The notes beneath the pieces were generated by a model that ran no database searches, was not told where the DNA came from, and was given only the letters and a program-made list of their open reading frames with translations. From assembly GCF_001274725.1 (NCBI RefSeq), contig NZ_LGUF01000007.1, positions 4,512,916-4,576,915 on the forward strand: a stretch of DNA of 64,000 nucleotides, read 5' to 3'. The DNA comes from Sporosarcina globispora (GTDB lineage: Bacteria > Bacillota > Bacilli > Bacillales > Cytobacillaceae). Shown here piece after piece: positions 8,493 through 18,034 of the stretch; the stretch's first letter is position 1, and each line of letters opens with the position of its first letter. A program made the position numbers and the translations under genes.

Positions 8493-9104
8493 TTGAAAAA
8501 TATTGCCGCAGATGTCCGCTTTATAAGCGGTGTGCTGCTAGCTCATCTGCTTATGTATTTTACATTTCAGGATAAATCGATTTTTTGGTATATTTTTTCT
8601 GCAGCTTTACTGCTTCTAATTAGTTATTCCATCATTATGGAGGAAGTGGAGGACAAGGCCCCATTTAGAACTTTTATTACCTATGGAGCCCTTTCAGGTT
8701 TTCTTTTGTACGGAATTTTTTGGGTTGGATACAGTTTATTTGATATACTCAGCCTTCCATTTGTCAATCAGATTGATAAACTTTACGGCCGTTTTTCACC
8801 TTCCCTTATCTGGCACTACATTGTGCTGATTTTAATCATTATTCCAGGGGAAGAAGTGTTTTGGAGAGGGTTTGTTCAAAAGAGATTGATGAAACATACG
8901 ACAGTTAAGTTATCCATCATCTTATCATCTATCCTCTATTCTTCAGTACATTTCTACTCAGGATATTGGATGCTCGCATTAGCAGCCTTAATTGCAGGAT
9001 TATTCTGGGGATGGCTATATGCCTGGAAAAGAAGTGTCCCGCTAGTAATAGTATCACATCTGATTTTTGACTTATTTATGTTCGTATTATTTCCTTTTAA
9101 TTAG
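8493..9104 (+). CDS. CPBP-family intramembrane glutamic protease
   Basis: About 203 residues with six or so membrane segments. The start is taken as TTG 8493, 8 bases after AAAGGAGAT; a TTG at 8475 lies upstream of that ribosome site. Diagnostic motif 1, GEEVFWRGF (EExxxR), is near residue 125; motif 2, SSVHFYSG (FxxxH type), and motif 3, SHLIFDL (HxxxD), follow. Members cleave membrane proteins (CAAX-processing-like) or protect against bacteriocins. Target unknown. Confidence 0.85.
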   Translation: MKNIAADVRFISGVLLAHLLMYFTFQDKSIFWYIFSAALLLLISYSIIMEEVEDKAPFRTFITYGALSGFLLYGIFWVGYSLFDILSLPFVNQIDKLYGRFSPSLIWHYIVLILIIIPGEEVFWRGFVQKRLMKHTTVKLSIILSSILYSSVHFYSGYWMLALAALIAGLFWGWLYAWKRSVPLVIVSHLIFDLFMFVLFPFN

Positions 9105-9140
9105 ATGTGTTAATTCCTTCTGCAGGAATCTATACTTTTT

Positions 9141-9171
9141 AGACAATTCATCTTGGATTGTCTATTTTTTT
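9141..9171 (+). terminator. Terminator of the CPBP protease gene
   Basis: AGACAAT / ATTGTCT stem with a 9-base loop and a run of seven T. Confidence 0.75.
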
Positions 9172-9237
9172 GAGCTTTTTCTGAGTCTTGTCGATACTTT
9201 ACATAAATGGTAATCTACTAATTAATAGGAATAAATA

Positions 9238-9263
9238 TGTAACCCTTTATTTCCAATTTCGTC
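9238..9263 (+). promoter_or_regulatory. ECF-sigma promoter (SigX/SigM type) of the lipoprotein gene
   Basis: TGTAAC at 9238-9243 and CGTC at 9260-9263 with a 16-base spacer. This fits the known SigX/SigM/SigV pattern (TGAAAC or TGTAAC, 16-17 bases, CGTC/CGAC). It ends 47 bases before the ATG of the lipoprotein gene. Confidence 0.6.
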
Positions 9264-9310
9264 TAATTATGCAAAAGCGCTAGAAGTGGCAACGGGAGGA
9301 TGAAACAATT

Positions 9311-9994
9311 ATGAATAAAATGGTGAAATTTATGCTATTACTTGGGTTAATTGCTGCTATTATGGCAGGCTGCGGCACCGCTCAAAATGATTCCGGCAAT
9401 GGAACAGATCCTGACCAAAATGAAGAAGAAACAGCAACAGAAGGACAGGAAGAGAAAGAACAAACGGAGGAAGAGGAAGCAGAAAAAGATAGCAATGATG
9501 AAGAAGGCGACAGTGTTATCAGAATTCTTGAGCAGAATATGAAATATACTGCAAATGGCGAAGGGAAGGAAGAGACTGCATTCCTTAAGCATAGTACTAA
9601 TCAAAGTTACTCCATGTACGTTCTCCCATCCTATGAATTGACTGCTGAGGAGCCCAATAAGGATGTTTTGTTATTAACAGAAAATGATCAGGTATTCATG
9701 CGAATAGAACTTCTTCCGGAAGATGCAGATTGGAACATGATCGAAGAAAACACAAAAGCGCAGCTTGGCGCTGTTAACGAAGACGTAAAAACTGCTGAAG
9801 CTCCTGCAGATGATTTTTATAAAGAAGCAACTGTAATGATGGCTGAAGGAAACGGTGAGAAAGTTTCAGCTTATCTTGTCAAAAACGAAGATCTTTCAAT
9901 AAAGCTTACCCTATTCAATAAAGAAGATGCCGATCATGAAGATGCATTCCTTCAGATGGCTAAAACCATTATGAAAGAAGATCCGGTAAAATAA
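9311..9994 (+). CDS. Acidic lipoprotein of unknown function
   Basis: 227 residues. The signal peptide is MNKMVKFMLLLGLIAAIMAGC with lipidated Cys at residue 21. A very acidic, low-complexity linker (about residues 30-68, Glu/Asp/Thr rich) follows, then a compact domain of about 155 residues. The start has GGGAGG 10-11 bases upstream. An ECF-type promoter in front implies response to envelope stress. No family recognised beyond lipoprotein; the linker suggests the domain is held away from the membrane in the cell wall. Confidence 0.8.
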   Translation: MNKMVKFMLLLGLIAAIMAGCGTAQNDSGNGTDPDQNEEETATEGQEEKEQTEEEEAEKDSNDEEGDSVIRILEQNMKYTANGEGKEETAFLKHSTNQSYSMYVLPSYELTAEEPNKDVLLLTENDQVFMRIELLPEDADWNMIEENTKAQLGAVNEDVKTAEAPADDFYKEATVMMAEGNGEKVSAYLVKNEDLSIKLTLFNKEDADHEDAFLQMAKTIMKEDPVK

Positions 9995-10003
9995 TGAATG
10001 AGG

Positions 10004-10037
10004 AAGAGAGATCCGTGTAAACGGATGTCTCTTTTAT
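10004..10037 (+). terminator. Terminator of the lipoprotein gene
   Basis: AGAGATCCGT / ACGGATGTCTCT stem with a GTAA tetraloop and TTTT tail. Confidence 0.8.
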
Positions 10038-10046
10038 TTGGTTTTA

Positions 10047-11105
10047 TCAAGCTTTCTTGCCCTTACTTTCATCATTAAATGGCTTCATCCAAAGAAGAAT
10101 TATAAAAGTCAAACTTACGTATCCAAAAATCGGATATAAATAGGAAAGCAAAGTTCCATAATTGATCAAACTGATAAAATAACAAACAACAAAGATAAAG
10201 CTCACAATGATAATACTTGGTACAGAAACAAATTTTTTTACCTGCCTCTCAATGCCAAACACATTCCCAATAACAGAAGTGAAAATTTCACCATAAATGA
10301 CAAACACAAAAATCCAATATAACGATGACGCCAGTGTCTTCACAATTGCAGCCATTGGGATATCATAAACCTCCAGATTTGGCAGCATCATCAGTGTTAA
10401 ATGGCTGGAGAGCAGGATGAGAGTCAAGGCGGCACCTCCCAGGTATCCACCCCACTTTATTGTCTGGTCATCATTTATTTCAGAGGCGACAGGCACTAAG
10501 ACTGCTTGTGCCAATGTTAAATTCAGAGCCGTATAAGAAAACGGAGCCACAACCGCTTTCCATCCATCTTCAGCATATGGGATAAATAGGACGTGTTCTG
10601 CAAAATTAGGAAGCTTCATGCTAATGAACAATAGAATAAAGCTAAATGCAATCATCATCGGAACAACAAATGTATTCACAGCGAATAATCCGCGTATGCC
10701 CACGATCATCGTCATAATCGTTAACCCTATCGTTATGAGCAGTCCTGCAGTCTTGCTGATTCCAATCTGCTCTTCAAATACCGCTCCTGCTCCTGACAGC
10801 ATGACGGCGCAAACGCCCAGCAGCATAAACAGCATCAATATATTAATGGCAGATCCAAAAAATCTTCCAAATAAATATTCATTTAATTCCTGATAAGATG
10901 CAGCCTTTATTCTCGCAGAGATTCTCATTAATTTGGAGCCTAGAAAAATAAAGATATAGCCGCTCATTAAAATCCCAATTAAACCGATAAACCCAAATCG
11001 GGAAAAAAACTCTACAATCTCCCTGCCAGTGGCAAAGCCCGCTCCCACCACGGTTCCCACATAAACGGCAGCAATCTGGAAAGCTGCCCCCCAATTCGTC
11101 TTCAC
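10047..11105 (-). CDS. ykvI: YkvI-family membrane protein (putative transporter)
   Basis: 352 residues with about ten hydrophobic segments; GTG start at 11105 after GGAGGAGATTAA. The N-terminal AAVYVGTVVGAGFATGREI is characteristic of YkvI and of the wider APC/BCCT-like fold, where the unwound glycine-rich first helix binds substrate and sodium. The transported compound is not established. In B. subtilis ykvI is next to clpE, as here. It is divergent from the clpE remnant. Confidence 0.85.
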   Translation of the reverse strand: MKTNWGAAFQIAAVYVGTVVGAGFATGREIVEFFSRFGFIGLIGILMSGYIFIFLGSKLMRISARIKAASYQELNEYLFGRFFGSAINILMLFMLLGVCAVMLSGAGAVFEEQIGISKTAGLLITIGLTIMTMIVGIRGLFAVNTFVVPMMIAFSFILLFISMKLPNFAEHVLFIPYAEDGWKAVVAPFSYTALNLTLAQAVLVPVASEINDDQTIKWGGYLGGAALTLILLSSHLTLMMLPNLEVYDIPMAAIVKTLASSLYWIFVFVIYGEIFTSVIGNVFGIERQVKKFVSVPSIIIVSFIFVVCYFISLINYGTLLSYLYPIFGYVSLTFIILLWMKPFNDESKGKKA

Positions 11106-11215
11106 TTAATCTCCTCCCTCCTTTCCAATATATGTAGGCTAGTACAAACAAAGACGAGCTTTTTTTGCATTATGGCTAAACTTCAATTTTGGTTAAAAAT
11201 TACAAAATAAATTAC

Positions 11216-11244
11216 TTGAAAGTCAAAGAAGGTCAAAATATAAT
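11216..11244 (+). promoter_or_regulatory. clpE promoter with CtsR operator
   Basis: TTGAAA (11216-11221), 17-base spacer, TATAAT (11239-11244): a near-perfect sigma-A promoter. Within it AGTCAAA-GAA-GGTCAAA (11221-11237) matches the CtsR heptad repeat. CtsR is the class III heat-shock repressor. The promoter is intact although the gene behind it has lost its 5' half. Confidence 0.88.
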
Positions 11245-12373
11245 GTTTATCTGGGGTATAGTTCACAGCAGGAAGAAAGATCTTGTCTTAAAAGAAGAAA
11301 AATATGAAGAGGCAGCAAAGTTCCGTGAAGAGGAACTAAGACTGCAGCAGGCATTAAACGGGGATAACAAGGCTGAAAGGCCAGTTATTGAAGTTAGCCA
11401 TATTCAGGAGATTATCGAAAAGAAAACAGGGATTCCTGTCGGCAAGCTAGCAGAAGATGAGCAGGAAAAAATGCAAACCCTTGAAGAAAATCTTACAGAA
11501 AAAGTAATTGGGCAGCCGGAAGCAGTGCAAAAGGTTGCAAATGCAATCCGCCGAAGCCGTGCAGGACTTAAATCCAAGCACCGCCCAATTGGATCTTTCC
11601 TATTTGTCGGGCCAACAGGTGTCGGCAGGACTGAGTTAACCAAAACACTTGCCGAAGAGCTATTCGGCTCAAAAGACAGCATGATCAGACTCGATATGAG
11701 TGAATATATGGAAAAGCATAGCGTATCAAAAATTATCGGTTCGCCTCCAGGATATGTAGGTCATGAAGAAGTAGGGCAGCTTACTGAAAAGGTGCGCAGA
11801 AACTCATACTGCATCATCCTGCTTGATGAGATAGAAAAAGCACATCCTGATGTACAGCACATGTTCCTGCAAATTTTGGAAGATAGCCGTCTGACAGATA
11901 GCCAGGGCCGCCCTGTCAGCTTTAAGGATACAGTCATTATAATGACAAGCAATGCTGGAGTCGGGCAAAAAGAAAACCATATGGGATTTGGTGCAGCTGA
12001 TGCCCTCAAAGAGTCAAACATCCTTGACTCACTCGGCAGCTTCTTTAAGCCAGAATTCCTGAACCGTATTGATAGCATCATAGAATTTAAAGCTTTGGAA
12101 AAAGAGCATTTATTAAAAATTGTTGACCTAATGCTCAATGAACTGCAGCAAACATTAAATGAACAAGATATTGAATTGACTGTTACCCAAGAAGCCAAGG
12201 AGAGATTAGCAGAAGATGGATACCACCCTGCTTTTGGTGCAAGGCCATTAAGAAGGGGCATTCAGGATGAGCTTGAAGACAAAATTGCTGATTACATCAT
12301 TGATCATCGCGGAAATAGCAATTTGCAGGCTGAGCTCGAAAACGAAGCAATTATCATTAAACCACTCCGCTAA
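11242..12373 (+). pseudogene. clpE: clpE remnant: only the second AAA+ half of the Clp ATPase
   Basis: ClpE is normally about 700 residues: a zinc finger, AAA1, a UVR linker and AAA2. Only the linker end ([19 protein letters not shown]) and AAA2 remain. The deletion joins the CtsR promoter directly to the linker. An ATG at 11189 lies upstream of the promoter and the ATG at 11242 lies inside the -10 box, so neither would be on the transcript. The first in-frame start downstream is ATG 11471, within AAA2. Walker A reads [10 protein letters not shown], with the invariant Lys changed to Arg by AAG to AGG. Walker B ([12 protein letters not shown]) and the C-terminal FGARPLRRG sensor 2 are intact. 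Best read as a decaying gene. A reassigned short isoform is less likely. Confidence 0.8.
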
Positions 12374-12381
12374 AAAGAAAT

Positions 12382-12420
12382 GAAAAGAGCCGGAATTTCA
12401 TACTTCCGGCTCTTTTTTTA
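12382..12420. terminator. Bidirectional terminator between clpE and pepF
   Basis: AAGAGCCGGAA / TTCCGGCTCTT stem, 8-base loop, T7 on the plus side and A-rich on the other. Confidence 0.85.
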
Positions 12421-12423
12421 GTT

Positions 12424-14118
12424 TTATAAACTCTTATCATCCACGGAGTTTAGCCAGTTTTCAATTTCTCCGATAACTGACTCGACACAGCCCTCTTCAA
12501 AAGGAGAAATCAATCCAGCTTCTTTAACAAGTCCTGTAAAAGGTTTGCTGCCCCCAAGCTGGCACAGTTTCAAATAATCCTTCCAAGCCTCTTCCTGATT
12601 TTCTCGGGACCTTTTCCAGAACTGGAATGCACAGATTTGTGCCAATGTATAATCAATGTAATAGAAAGGCGAATTGTAGATATGGCCCTGTCGCTGCCAG
12701 AATCCTCCGTTCTCTAAATACTCGTTGCCATCATAATCTTTATGCGGCATATATTTCTTCTCAATTTCTCTCCATGCCTGTTTTCTTTCCTGCGGTGTTG
12801 CTTCGGGGTTTTCATATACCCAATGCTGGAATTCATCAACTGAAACTCCGTAAGGCAAGAATAGCAGCCCGCCGCTTAAATGTGAATATTTATATTTCTC
12901 GGTATCTTCTTTAAAGAAGCCCTCCATCCATGGCCAAGTGAAAAACTCCATACTCATGGAATGAATTTCAGCAGCTTCATAGGTAGGCCAGTTATATTCA
13001 GATATCTCAAAATGACTGCTTGAATACACCTGGAATGCATGGCCTGCTTCGTGTGTAAGAACATCTATATCCCCTGATGTCCCATTGAAGTTAGAGAAAA
13101 TGAATGGGGATTTATAGTTCTCAATATATGTGCAATAGCCGCCACCTGCTTTTCCTTTCTTGGCTACCAGGTCCATGAGATTATTTTCTCTCATATATGA
13201 GAAAAATTCGCTGGTTTCCTTGGAAAGCTCATCATACATTTTTTGCCCGTTTTCAATGATCCAGTCCGGATCGCCTTTCGGTACAGCATTTCCTGTTTTA
13301 AATCCGAAACCTTCATCGTAAAATTTCAGCTTATCAACGCCAATGCGCTCTCTCTGCCGATCCTTCAGCCTGGTGGCGATCGGAACGATAAAATCCTTCA
13401 CCTGCTTGCGGAAGTTTGCAACCATCTTCGCATTATAATCTGTTCGGTACATGCGGAAATAAGCCAGTTCAACAAAATTCCTATATCCAAGCTTATGGGC
13501 GATCTCTGTTCTAACCTTAACAAGTTCATCATAAATGCGGTCCAGTTCATTCTCATTATCTGCCAAGAACCCAAAGCGTGCTTCGCTTGCTTTTTGCCGC
13601 ATTTCACGATCTGTGGATTCAGTAAATGGCTCCAATTGGGCAAGAGTGCGTTCTTCACCTTCAAAATCAATCTTGGCTGAAGCAATTAATTTAGTATACT
13701 CTGATGAAAGCTTATTTTCTTTTTGCAATAGCGGAACAATCTCAGGTGAGAATACCTTCAATTGTGCATCTGCAAGCGCAAACAGCTGTTTCCCCCAATG
13801 TTCTTCAAGCTCTGCCCTGAATCTGGATTTAACCAACGCTTCATAATACTTTGTAACAAATCCTTCTACTTCTGGCTGAATCTCATCCATATAATCCTGC
13901 TCTGCTTTGTAAAATTCATCGTTGGTATCAACTGAATGACGGATATAGCAAAGGTTGAACATCGTACCAACATCATTGCGAATATCATTAATTACTTTCA
14001 TTGCTTGATTTTGCTGTTCTGCAGAAGCCGCATTTTCAAATTTCTCAAGCGCTGCTTCGAACTGTCCCTTTACTTTTTCAAGATCAGGACGAACATATGT
14101 ATAGTCTTCAAATCTCAC
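12424..14118 (-). CDS. M3-family oligoendopeptidase (PepF-like)
   Basis: 564 residues, normal for the family. The zinc site HEAGH is at about residues 356-360, in LTHEAGHAFQVYSS, with the downstream glutamate in EAAEIHSMSMEF. It is cytoplasmic with no signal peptide. These enzymes break down peptides of about 7-17 residues, for example after signal-peptide or protein turnover. It is a single gene ahead of the mhqR terminator. It fills the place held by motAB in B. subtilis. Confidence 0.9.
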   Translation of the reverse strand: MRFEDYTYVRPDLEKVKGQFEAALEKFENAASAEQQNQAMKVINDIRNDVGTMFNLCYIRHSVDTNDEFYKAEQDYMDEIQPEVEGFVTKYYEALVKSRFRAELEEHWGKQLFALADAQLKVFSPEIVPLLQKENKLSSEYTKLIASAKIDFEGEERTLAQLEPFTESTDREMRQKASEARFGFLADNENELDRIYDELVKVRTEIAHKLGYRNFVELAYFRMYRTDYNAKMVANFRKQVKDFIVPIATRLKDRQRERIGVDKLKFYDEGFGFKTGNAVPKGDPDWIIENGQKMYDELSKETSEFFSYMRENNLMDLVAKKGKAGGGYCTYIENYKSPFIFSNFNGTSGDIDVLTHEAGHAFQVYSSSHFEISEYNWPTYEAAEIHSMSMEFFTWPWMEGFFKEDTEKYKYSHLSGGLLFLPYGVSVDEFQHWVYENPEATPQERKQAWREIEKKYMPHKDYDGNEYLENGGFWQRQGHIYNSPFYYIDYTLAQICAFQFWKRSRENQEEAWKDYLKLCQLGGSKPFTGLVKEAGLISPFEEGCVESVIGEIENWLNSVDDKSL

Positions 14119-14221
14119 ATTTTTGCCCCCTCGTATATATGTAAATCGATTTTAATCAAACCACTAAACTATTTCGACAATATTTGGATAATTCCTCCCC
14201 TGAATATATCTAATAAAGCAC

Positions 14222-14253
14222 AAAATAAAAAACAGCCAATCAAGGCTGTTTTA
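14222..14253 (-). terminator. Terminator of mhqR
   Basis: AAAACAGCC / GGCTGTTTT stem, U-rich tail on the minus strand; directly after the mhqR stop codon. Confidence 0.8.
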
Positions 14254-14254
14254 A

Positions 14255-14710
14255 TTATAGTCCGCCAATTTTATCATTGGAGATTGATAGTCCAAGCTTC
14301 TTTAATAACTCAATAGCTGTACCTTTTTCTTCTGTTGTAAGCTCGGACATTAATGAATGGATATGTTTTTCATGGTCAGGGAAAATGTTTTCTATAAAGA
14401 CTTTTCCCTTATCTGTTATTTGCGCAAAGGTAACCCTTCTGTCATTCGGACATGCGACCCTTTTTAACAAGCCTTTTTGCTCAAGCTTGTCCACTACATA
14501 TGTGATGCTTCCGCTGGCCAGCAGTATTTTCCCGCCGATCTGCTGCAAAGGCTGGTCACCCTTATGGTACAGCAGTTCCAAAACTGCAAATTCAGTTGGA
14601 TTCACTCCATAGGTTTGTATTAGTTTGTTTACGTTTTCATTAATTGCCCGATATGCCCTGGACATGACAATAAACAATTTCAACGATTGGTCAATTTGTT
14701 CAGACCCCAT
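14255..14710 (-). CDS. mhqR: MarR-family regulator, MhqR-like
   Basis: A winged-helix MarR protein of about 151 residues. ATG 14710 and TTG 14719 are both possible; ATG with AAAGGG 10 bases upstream is preferred. The DNA-binding part runs from PLQQIGGKILLASGSITYVV through the wing CPNDRRVTFAQIT. In B. subtilis MhqR (YkvE) represses quinone- and diamide-response genes and lies beside kinD, as it does here apart from the 5'-nucleotidase gene between them. A cysteine in VACPNDRR is at the wing base. Regulated genes are not visible in the window. Confidence 0.8.
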   Translation of the reverse strand: MGSEQIDQSLKLFIVMSRAYRAINENVNKLIQTYGVNPTEFAVLELLYHKGDQPLQQIGGKILLASGSITYVVDKLEQKGLLKRVACPNDRRVTFAQITDKGKVFIENIFPDHEKHIHSLMSELTTEEKGTAIELLKKLGLSISNDKIGGL

Positions 14711-14812
14711 TTTATCCAATCCCTTTACCTTTTAATTAGTAGTCTTTAAATAACTTCAATTCTAAATCATTATAAAAAACAGGAAGAAAACTGTCAATTT
14801 AACACCTCCGGA

Positions 14813-16396
14813 TCATTTGCCCGCTATAACCTCCCAATTGTGATTCAGAGTTGGAATTACTTTTTTCTTTTCAAAAAAATAGTCGGCAATCAATTCGGTC
14901 ATATCGGTTAAAATTTCTTTCACCACCGGTTTATCTTTGAACATGTAATAGCCTCCTCCGCCGGCAGCCCGATAATTGTTCATTACCACATGATACTCGC
15001 CATCCGCCCTGATAGGATGCCCCTTATATAGAAGTTTTCTGATCCGGCTGCCCTTGTTGCGTGATACATCTATTTGATACTCAATACCTTCCCACATATC
15101 GTAATTATAATGCTGTGGCTTTGGATACGAAAAATCTGGATTCACTTCGATTATCCCTGCACTGCTTAATTCAAAGTAAGCTGCTGACCGTTCTAGAGCA
15201 TCTTTAATGTCCTTTCCTGTAACTCTGAGAACACATAATGAATTCGGATAAATATAGTTAGAAACAATTTCTCTCATCGTTACTTTAGACTTGAATCCAG
15301 GTGCCCCCTCATGAAACAGGGCAGTACAGGAAATATCAGCACCCGAAGCTTCCATCTGCACTTTATTTAGAAATTCAATCAGCGGATGCTCCTCTACGCG
15401 CGCCTCAAAGATATCATCAATAAGCATATCACCATCGATTTCACCAATCACTGTATCCAGCCAATTTTGGGTTTTTGATTCATAATACCCGGCCAGCTGA
15501 AGAACCTCCTTATCAGGTGTTATTCCCTCGGGGTAAATTAATGCAGAGTGTTTTTCATCAATCAGCCAATCATTGTGTTTCTTTCTGAATTTAACGGTAA
15601 CCTTTGCAAGTGCCTGGCCATTGAATCCAGGCTGAACAACAGCTACACCATTTACTTGTTCTCCTTCAATAAATCGGTGCTGATGCCCGGTAATCAGAAC
15701 ATCTATTCCAGGAACTTCTGTACATATCCTATAAGCTTCATTTTCTCCTGTTTGTTCTTCCGTCTCTTCACCTGTTCTAATATCCCTTTCAAAGCCGCCA
15801 TGATAAGAGACAATAATTAGATCTGGTTTCTCTTCCTCCTGAATATATGAAACCCACCTCTTTAAGCTGATCACAGCAGATTCAAAAACAAGATGTTCAA
15901 TATGCTGCCTTTTCTCCCAATTGGGAATATATTGGGTCGTGACACCTAATACCGCTGTTTTCAAACCATTTGCAAAGGTTTTTATTTTATAAGGGAGTCC
16001 GAAATATGTTTCCTTTGTTGAATTGAATAATATATTGGCTGACAGCCATGGGAAATTGGACTCACTGACAGCTCTTGCAACTGTGTTCCTTCCATAGTTG
16101 AATTCATGGTTTCCAATTACAGCTGCATCATATTCAAGTTCATTTAATATTTGAATCATAGGATTTTTTTGGTTATTTAAGTATCTGGAATAATAATAAG
16201 TTAGAGGAGTTCCCTGTATCAGATCGCCGTTATCAATTAGTATGGAGATCTCAGATTGTTCCCTTTCTTTCTTTATTATTGCTGCAAGCTTGCCCAGCCC
16301 ATGCTCTGCGTGCTCACCAGTTCCATAAAAATATGGATAAACATGTCCATGGACATCACTGGTAGCTAAAATAGTGAGAAAAACATCAGCTTTCAT
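14813..16396 (-). CDS. Metallophosphoesterase / 5'-nucleotidase (UshA-YunD type)
   Basis: 527 residues from ATG 16396, which has AAGGAGGGG 5 bases before it; upstream codons in frame to 16456 lack a site. The N-terminal calcineurin-like domain shows the metal motifs ATSDVHGH, DNGDLIQGTP, GNHEFNYG and GHQHRF. The C-terminal 5'-nucleotidase domain starts after about residue 310 and includes the NNYRAAGGGGY substrate loop. There is no signal peptide, so the enzyme is probably cytoplasmic, unlike UshA. Probable substrates are nucleotides or 2',3'-cyclic nucleotides. It is divergent from kinD. Confidence 0.88.
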   Translation of the reverse strand: MKADVFLTILATSDVHGHVYPYFYGTGEHAEHGLGKLAAIIKKEREQSEISILIDNGDLIQGTPLTYYYSRYLNNQKNPMIQILNELEYDAAVIGNHEFNYGRNTVARAVSESNFPWLSANILFNSTKETYFGLPYKIKTFANGLKTAVLGVTTQYIPNWEKRQHIEHLVFESAVISLKRWVSYIQEEEKPDLIIVSYHGGFERDIRTGEETEEQTGENEAYRICTEVPGIDVLITGHQHRFIEGEQVNGVAVVQPGFNGQALAKVTVKFRKKHNDWLIDEKHSALIYPEGITPDKEVLQLAGYYESKTQNWLDTVIGEIDGDMLIDDIFEARVEEHPLIEFLNKVQMEASGADISCTALFHEGAPGFKSKVTMREIVSNYIYPNSLCVLRVTGKDIKDALERSAAYFELSSAGIIEVNPDFSYPKPQHYNYDMWEGIEYQIDVSRNKGSRIRKLLYKGHPIRADGEYHVVMNNYRAAGGGGYYMFKDKPVVKEILTDMTELIADYFFEKKKVIPTLNHNWEVIAGK

Positions 16397-16528
16397 CAAA
16401 CCCCTCCTTACATATAAAATATCATTCCTAAGATAGAAATAAACCTCTTTTAACACAAAATGGTATAATAATGATTATTGTCAGTTTAGATAAAAACAAA
16501 TCAACCTAATTATGCTGGAGTTAACCTG

Positions 16529-18034
16529 ATGAAAAGTCGAAACAGAAATTTACTTTTATATTTAATTGCAGTTATTATTCCAACCATGGCCGGAAGCTTC
16601 TTTTTCTTCATGGACTCTGTTAAACAAAATGATGAGCAAAGATTGGCAGAAGCAAAATGGATTGGCTCCATACATCAAAGAAGCTGGGATCAGTTTATTT
16701 CAGAAACTGTGACCACTCTTGAGATGTTATCACTGACTGCAGGAAGTGCTGATACCACCTCTGATGAGCTGGAGCCTCTGCTCCAAAAAGCCAATCAATT
16801 GGATCCGCGATATGGCGGGATATACCTTCTTGATCCCAGCGGAAAGGTTATTACTGGATCCAATCAATTCTTAGCAAACTCAGATTTATCCAATAAAAAT
16901 TTTATTCAAGAGGTTTCGCGCACGAAAGACATTGTTATCACTAACACCCCTGAATCACTAACGAATGGTCAAACAGTCGTTGGGATAGGAAAACCCGTAT
17001 TAAATGAGAATGGAGATGTAATATCTATTATTGTGGCACATATGAGGGTGGATTACGTACAAAATATTATGAGGCTTCTTACTCCTGATGCCAGACTTTC
17101 CGTTCTTAATTCTGAAAGGGAAACGATTATGGATATCAATATGAATGGAAATTCATCGTTCTCCAGCCACAATAGCATTTCAATTCCAATTGACAGGCTT
17201 CCCTGGAGTATAAAAGTTGAATTACCTCCAAGAGATTTGCTGGAAATTGTCAAAGCTGCTTTTCGTGCCATCCTCTTAATAGTGATTATTAGCCATATTC
17301 TATTTCTCTTTATTAAGTATTTAAGGCTAAAAAAGCAGAATGAAGAGGAAAGAAAAGAAAATGCGCTTCAAAAGCTCGAACTCGTCGGGACTTTGGCTGC
17401 AAGCACAGCCCATGAAATCAGGAACCCTTTAACAGGAATAAAAGGTCTTATTCAGCTATTAAGTGAAAAATATACGAATACACAGGATCAATATTACTTT
17501 TCGGTTATAAATGATGAAATCAGCAGAATCAATGAAATTGTCAGTGAATTTTTAATTCTGGGTAAACCTACAGCACAAAAAATGGAAACATTGGATTTGA
17601 GAAGTATCATTAAAGAATTGGAACCTTTGATAATCTCCGAAGCTAATTTACACAATGTTACTTTTGATTCTGATCTATCTGATGAACCTGTCATGGTCGA
17701 TTGTACGAAAGACCAGATGAAACAAGTTATCCTGAATTTAACGAAAAACGCTTTTGAATCGATGGAGGGCGGCGGAAAGCTAACGATCAAACTAAATAAA
17801 ATGCAAACCAAGTGCCAGCTTAAAATCGGGGACACAGGCTCAGGCATTCCTGAAGATGAGATCGAAAGAATTTTTGATCCATTTTACACTTCAAAGGAAA
17901 TGGGCACTGGCCTTGGATTAGTTGTCTGCAGGCGCATTCTGAACTCATTCTGCGGGGAAATATTTATTACCAGCAAAGAAAATAAAGGAACACTTGTAGA
18001 TATTTTTCTTCCCATCAAAAATACTAAAAAATAA
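16529..18034 (+). CDS. kinD: Sporulation-type sensor histidine kinase, KinD-like
   Basis: 501 residues. Transmembrane segments are near 8-28 and 242-262 and flank an extracellular Cache/PAS-like sensor (LDPRYGGIYLLDPSGKVITG). The kinase core has the phospho-acceptor H in STAHEIRNPLTG (about residue 295), the N box NLTKNAFES, G1 GDTGSGIPEDE and G2 GTGLGL. No response regulator gene is adjacent, as expected for a kinase feeding the Spo0F phosphorelay. In B. subtilis kinD is next to mhqR. The ligand is unknown. The kinase domain is close to KinE of this window. Confidence 0.82.
   Translation: MKSRNRNLLLYLIAVIIPTMAGSFFFFMDSVKQNDEQRLAEAKWIGSIHQRSWDQFISETVTTLEMLSLTAGSADTTSDELEPLLQKANQLDPRYGGIYLLDPSGKVITGSNQFLANSDLSNKNFIQEVSRTKDIVITNTPESLTNGQTVVGIGKPVLNENGDVISIIVAHMRVDYVQNIMRLLTPDARLSVLNSERETIMDINMNGNSSFSSHNSISIPIDRLPWSIKVELPPRDLLEIVKAAFRAILLIVIISHILFLFIKYLRLKKQNEEERKENALQKLELVGTLAASTAHEIRNPLTGIKGLIQLLSEKYTNTQDQYYFSVINDEISRINEIVSEFLILGKPTAQKMETLDLRSIIKELEPLIISEANLHNVTFDSDLSDEPVMVDCTKDQMKQVILNLTKNAFESMEGGGKLTIKLNKMQTKCQLKIGDTGSGIPEDEIERIFDPFYTSKEMGTGLGLVVCRRILNSFCGEIFITSKENKGTLVDIFLPIKNTKK

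Noticed and set aside
11189..11241. ATG at 11189 as the start of the clpE reading frame
   Set aside because: It lies upstream of the sigma-A/CtsR promoter, so it would not be in the transcript; the encoded residues run through promoter sequence.
11761..12261. 166-codon frame opposite the clpE remnant
   Set aside because: Antisense shadow of the conserved AAA2 domain; serine-rich nonsense composition and no start signals.
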